Assembly (NCBI GenBank): GCA_003225595.1
Contig: QIAR01000078.1
Coordinates: forward strand, 1 to 7,485
Length of the DNA stretch: 7,485 bases
Origin: Acidobacteriota bacterium
GTDB taxonomy: Bacteria; Acidobacteriota; Terriglobia; Terriglobales; Acidobacteriaceae
Direction of reading: 5' to 3'
Shown: piece after piece, positions 5,378 through 7,485 of the stretch
Numbering within the stretch: the stretch's first letter is position 1
Layout of the letters: the number at the start of each line of letters is the position of its first letter
The notes under the pieces: model-generated
Databases searched by the model: none
Told to the model about the DNA's origin: nothing
What the model saw: the letters and a program-made list of their open reading frames with translations, nothing else
Made by a program: the position numbers and the translations under genes

Positions 5378-6754
5378 TTAGGGGTTGCGCTTGGTGTCTG
5401 TGGCGTCTTCGCGGAGCGAATGCGAACCTCCTTGCCGTGCCAGCACGCGGTCCGCACCCAGGTCTTTGCAGCACATAGCGATGTAAGCGCCGCCATACGC
5501 CTTGCGCAATACGATTGTTATTTTCGGGACGGTCGCAGCCGAGTACGCGAAAAGTATTTTGGCCCCGTGCCGGATAATGCCGCCGTATTCCTGCTCTACG
5601 CCCGGCAAGAAACCGGGGGTATCAACGAATGTCAGCAATGGCGTATTGAAAGCATTGCAGAAGCGCACAAACGAGGCCACCTTGTCCGACGCGTCAATAT
5701 CCAGGACTCCGGCCAGCATGCAGGGTTGGTTCGCGATGATGCCCACCGCACGTCCCTTGATACGACCGAAACCAATAACAACATTCGCAGCGAAGCCTGG
5801 CTGGATCTCGAAAAAGTCCTGATAATCCAGCACTCGCGTGATCACCGTGCGCACGTCGTATGCGACTTTCGGATCTGCCGGCACCACGTGGTTCAACTCG
5901 GGATCGGTCTCCAGCGCCTGTTTGTAAGGCAGCCGAGGAGTTTCTTCCAAGTTGTTGGAGGGCAAAAAGCTCAAAAGGCGCCGACACAAAGACAGTGCTC
6001 CGAGGTCATCTTCGGCAATAAGGTGAACAACGCCAGAGCGATTCATTTGCGCCGCGGGCCCGCCCAATTCTTCGGCGGTTACCATCTCTCCCGTCACCTG
6101 CTTGATGACCTGCGGCCCGGTGATGAACATCTGCGCTCGCTTGGTCTGAATAATGAAATCGGTCAGCGCTGGACTGTAAGCTGCGCCGCCTGCGCAAGGA
6201 CCGCAAATAATAGAGATCTGGGGAACGGTACCGGACAGCATCACATTCTTGTAAAAGACGCTGGCGTATCCTGCCAGGCTATCGATTCCTTCCTGCACGC
6301 GCGCACCACCGGAATCGTTGATGAAAACGAACGGGCTGCCGGTCTTGAGCGAAAGCTGCATCATCTCTACGATCTTGGCGCAGTGCACCTCACCTGCTGC
6401 ACCGCCGGCGACGGTGAAGTCCTGGCTGGCAAGATGTATCAAGCGGCCATCGACCGACGCGCATCCCGTGACCACTCCATCCGCCGGCAGTTCTTTATCG
6501 GCCATACCGAAGTAAGTGGCACGGTGTTTCGCGAAAAGGCCTATCTCCTGGAAGCTTCCTCGGTCGACGAGCTCTTCCACACGCTCGCGTGCGGTAAGCT
6601 TGCCCGCTGCGTGCTGCTTCTCGATCCGTTGTTTGCCGCCGCCCTGCTTGATTGCCGCTCGCTTGTCGTGAAGTTCAGCAAGCTTGTCCTCTATCGTCCG
6701 TTTCTTCTCCGTAATCAGCTTCAATTCGGGGGTGGTGACTGGATTTGCGGCCAT
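5378..6754 (-). CDS. Acyl-CoA (propionyl-/methylmalonyl-CoA) carboxyltransferase subunit, C-terminally truncated
   Basis: This is the carboxyltransferase (beta) subunit of a biotin-dependent acyl-CoA carboxylase, moving CO2 from carboxybiotin to an acyl-CoA. The start at 6754 (MAANPVTTPELK) has AAGAAGGG at 6768-6761, 6 bases away; the frame is open further upstream to 6880 but without family resemblance. Both crotonase-like halves are recognisable: GKLTARERVEELVD (51-64), VAGGAAGEVH (115-124), FINDSGGARVQEG (144-156), GPCAGGAAYSPAL (185-197), TGPQVIKQVTGE (212-223), then FVDTPGFLPGVEQEYGG (376-392) and AYGGAYIAM (419-427). Homology stops at LGADRVLA (432-439); relatives continue with WPGAEIAVMG and about 70-80 more residues, whereas this frame ends in 19 unrelated residues, giving 458 aa instead of about 510-530. 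The loss removes part of the C-domain, so it may be inactive. Divergence from methylmalonyl-CoA mutase supports a propionate role; methylmalonyl-CoA decarboxylase alpha is the alternative. No biotin carboxylase or carrier gene is in the window. Confidence 0.88.
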   Translation of the reverse strand: MAANPVTTPELKLITEKKRTIEDKLAELHDKRAAIKQGGGKQRIEKQHAAGKLTARERVEELVDRGSFQEIGLFAKHRATYFGMADKELPADGVVTGCASVDGRLIHLASQDFTVAGGAAGEVHCAKIVEMMQLSLKTGSPFVFINDSGGARVQEGIDSLAGYASVFYKNVMLSGTVPQISIICGPCAGGAAYSPALTDFIIQTKRAQMFITGPQVIKQVTGEMVTAEELGGPAAQMNRSGVVHLIAEDDLGALSLCRRLLSFLPSNNLEETPRLPYKQALETDPELNHVVPADPKVAYDVRTVITRVLDYQDFFEIQPGFAANVVIGFGRIKGRAVGIIANQPCMLAGVLDIDASDKVASFVRFCNAFNTPLLTFVDTPGFLPGVEQEYGGIIRHGAKILFAYSAATVPKITIVLRKAYGGAYIAMCCKDLGADRVLARQGGSHSLREDATDTKRNP

Positions 6755-6948
6755 AGCAGACCCTTCTTTGTGCTGAATGCCCATGGGACATTCTTGAAAA
6801 TTCCGGAAAAGCTTCCCCATGACCAGACCGACGATGCTGTTCAGGGTCAGTCCTGCTCCGGGAGACACGTGGATTCTCAACGTAACTCACGGTAGCGTCA
6901 GTGACCCGAGGAACGCATCGGTGTGACTTAAATCGCAATTCCTCGCGA

Positions 6949-6994
6949 ACTGCTTGGCCAGGCAGTCTCTTGTGGAGACCGGCTCCCTTGGGAG
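6949..6994. repeat. Cluster of three adjacent dyads in the divergent region
   Basis: ACTGCTTGGCCAGGCAGT (6949-6966) is an 18-base palindrome with a single symmetric T-G mismatch around a perfect TGGCCA centre. It is followed at once by GTCTC/GAGAC (6965-6969 with 6975-6979, 5-base spacer) and CTCCC/GGGAG (6983-6987 with 6990-6994, 2-base spacer). The first is a good candidate operator for a dimeric regulator acting on both divergent genes; the other two could be structured leader RNA or chance. Confidence 0.4.
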
Positions 6995-7064
6995 TGCGAA
7001 TAGGCTAGCGGAATCGGTTGCACACGGATGGGAAACGATCGAAGGTGAGGGAGAACCATTTGGA

Positions 7065-7100
7065 TTGCTGAACGCCTACTTGTTGCTCAACGCCTACTTA
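7065..7100 (+). repeat. Tandem 18-bp direct repeat, two units
   Basis: TTGCTGAACGCCTACTTG (7065-7082) is followed immediately by TTGCTCAACGCCTACTTA (7083-7100), 16 of 18 identical. The unit length is a multiple of three, so it would encode a repeated LLNAYL if translated, but no convincing gene covers it. It lies about 100-130 bases upstream of the mutase start, where direct-repeat activator sites occur. A recent slippage duplication is the simplest alternative. Confidence 0.6.
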
Positions 7101-7196
7101 AAGTCTCCACCAATTCCCCGCACTTTATGCTACTGTTTGCTTGTTTTGTGGTGATTTCCTTCGGGTGGGTGCGGAGGTCCAGATCGGCGGCCGATC

Positions 7197-7485
7197 ATGG
7201 TGGAAAGAGTCAAAGCCGGGTCCGAGCTGCAGCAGAAAGCAGGCGAGGAGCCGGTGCTCTCCGACATGCAGGAGACCTCCTCCCACATCAGCGTCGATCC
7301 GCTGTACACGCCCGCTGACCTGACAGGCAGGAACCAGGAACAGGATGTCGGCTATCCTGGCGAGTACCCGTTCACCCGGGGCGTGCAGCCCACCGTGTAC
7401 CGCGGCCGGCTCTGGACCATGCGCCAGTACGCCGGCATGGGCGATGCCGAGGAATCGAACCGCCGCTACAAGTATCTGCTTGCAC
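7197..7485 (+). CDS. Methylmalonyl-CoA mutase large subunit, N-terminal part (3' end outside window)
   Basis: This adenosylcobalamin-dependent mutase interconverts methylmalonyl-CoA and succinyl-CoA. Only 96 codons are visible, but the family block is clear: VDPLYTPADL (33-42), GYPGEYPFTRG (52-62), TVYRGRLWTMRQYAGMGDAEESNRRYKYLLA (66-96), which is the start of the substrate-binding barrel. ATG 7197 is the only start in the frame, since an in-frame TGA lies at 7152-7154 and no ATG/GTG/TTG intervenes. The nearest good Shine-Dalgarno (GGAGGT, 7173-7178) is 18 bases away, further than usual. By alignment with the Propionibacterium enzyme, Arg71, Thr74, Arg76 and Tyr78 match substrate-pocket Arg82, Thr85, Arg87 and Tyr89, while Val67 replaces Met78 and Gln64 replaces Tyr75. 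Retained Tyr78 argues against isobutyryl-CoA mutase, which has Phe there. Other diagnostic residues lie beyond the window, so exact substrate is open. Confidence 0.88.
   Translation, partial: MVERVKAGSELQQKAGEEPVLSDMQETSSHISVDPLYTPADLTGRNQEQDVGYPGEYPFTRGVQPTVYRGRLWTMRQYAGMGDAEESNRRYKYLLA

Larger units (their letters stand above)
6755..7196. other. Divergent intergenic control region between carboxyltransferase and mutase
   Basis: These 442 bases lie between the starts of two divergently transcribed genes of one pathway, so they should hold both promoters. I see no confident -35/-10 pair on either strand; TATGCT at 7126-7131 (+) is a -10-like box about 70 bases before the mutase ATG without a clear -35. 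Three adjacent dyads (6949-6994) and an 18-bp tandem repeat (7065-7100) are the notable structures. A 66-codon + strand frame with TTG start at 6954 has no ribosome site and its repeat LLNAYLLLNAYL merely translates the tandem DNA repeat. I found no B12-box, so no cobalamin riboswitch is called. Confidence 0.5.

Noticed and set aside
5245..5496. Frameshift explanation for the short carboxyltransferase
   Set aside because: The other minus-strand frame through the break encodes a Pro/Ser/Thr-rich sequence without the expected WPGAEIAVMG or later C-terminal motifs.
6755..6880. 42-codon N-terminal extension of the carboxyltransferase
   Set aside because: No family resemblance, whereas the ATG at 6754 has a well-spaced AAGAAGGG ribosome site and starts where relatives do.
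5261..6895. 544-codon + strand open frame antisense to the carboxyltransferase
   Set aside because: It mirrors a gene whose protein is clearly recognisable on the minus strand. Its translation is His/Arg-rich with no family resemblance, as expected for a shadow frame in GC-rich codon-biased DNA.
6954..7154. 66-codon + strand frame in the divergent region
   Set aside because: TTG start without a ribosome site; its repeated LLNAYL only reflects the tandem DNA repeat.
6755..7196. Cobalamin riboswitch before the B12-dependent mutase
   Set aside because: I found no B12-box-like sequence, and mutase genes themselves are not usually under this riboswitch.
1..7485. CRISPR arrays, tRNA, rRNA, transposase or phage genes
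   Set aside because: No spaced direct repeats, cloverleaf-like segment, rRNA block or mobile-element protein was recognised on either strand.

Overview
The window looks like part of a bacterial chromosome of moderate-to-high GC content. It carries housekeeping and central-metabolism genes and shows no phage, transposon, CRISPR, tRNA or rRNA signature. The gene complement (a Bacillus-type succinate dehydrogenase, a secreted DUF5715-like protein, a secreted M19 dipeptidase, and an acyl-CoA carboxyltransferase divergent from a methylmalonyl-CoA mutase) and the protein sequences themselves suggest a soil Acidobacteriota. That assignment is inference from protein resemblance, not a database result.

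Layout. Bases 2-1288 (+) are the 3' two-thirds of sdhA and 1441-2190 (+) is sdhB; an sdhC membrane anchor would be expected upstream of the window. Bases 2191-2456 are intergenic and hold a strong Shine-Dalgarno with a 16-codon micro-ORF enclosed almost exactly by an inverted repeat, followed by a sigma70-like promoter. Bases 2457-3182 (+) encode an exported protein with a LAS/M15-type zinc-peptidase signature. Bases 3275-4549 (+) encode an exported M19 membrane-dipeptidase-type enzyme with its metal ligands intact. Bases 4550-5048 have no convincing gene but contain a 14-bp perfect palindrome and an 8-bp inverted repeat beside a -10-like box, ahead of a 63-aa orphan ORF (5049-5240, +) with a good ribosome binding site. 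Bases 5378-6754 (-) encode a biotin-dependent acyl-CoA carboxyltransferase that lacks the family C-terminus. Bases 6755-7196 are a divergent control region with several dyads and an 18-bp tandem repeat. From 7197 to the window end (+) is the N-terminus of a methylmalonyl-CoA mutase large subunit.

How the genes fit together. Carboxyltransferase and B12-dependent mutase are two steps of the propionyl-CoA to methylmalonyl-CoA to succinyl-CoA route, and succinate dehydrogenase acts two steps further on in the TCA cycle. The two exported peptidases form a separate same-strand pair that could act successively on cell-wall peptides or imported peptides.

I do not see a clear undescribed multi-gene system. 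The points most worth checking are the micro-ORF/hairpin after sdhB, the truncated carboxyltransferase, the predicted LAS peptidase paired with the M19 dipeptidase, and the dyad/repeat cluster in the divergent promoter region.
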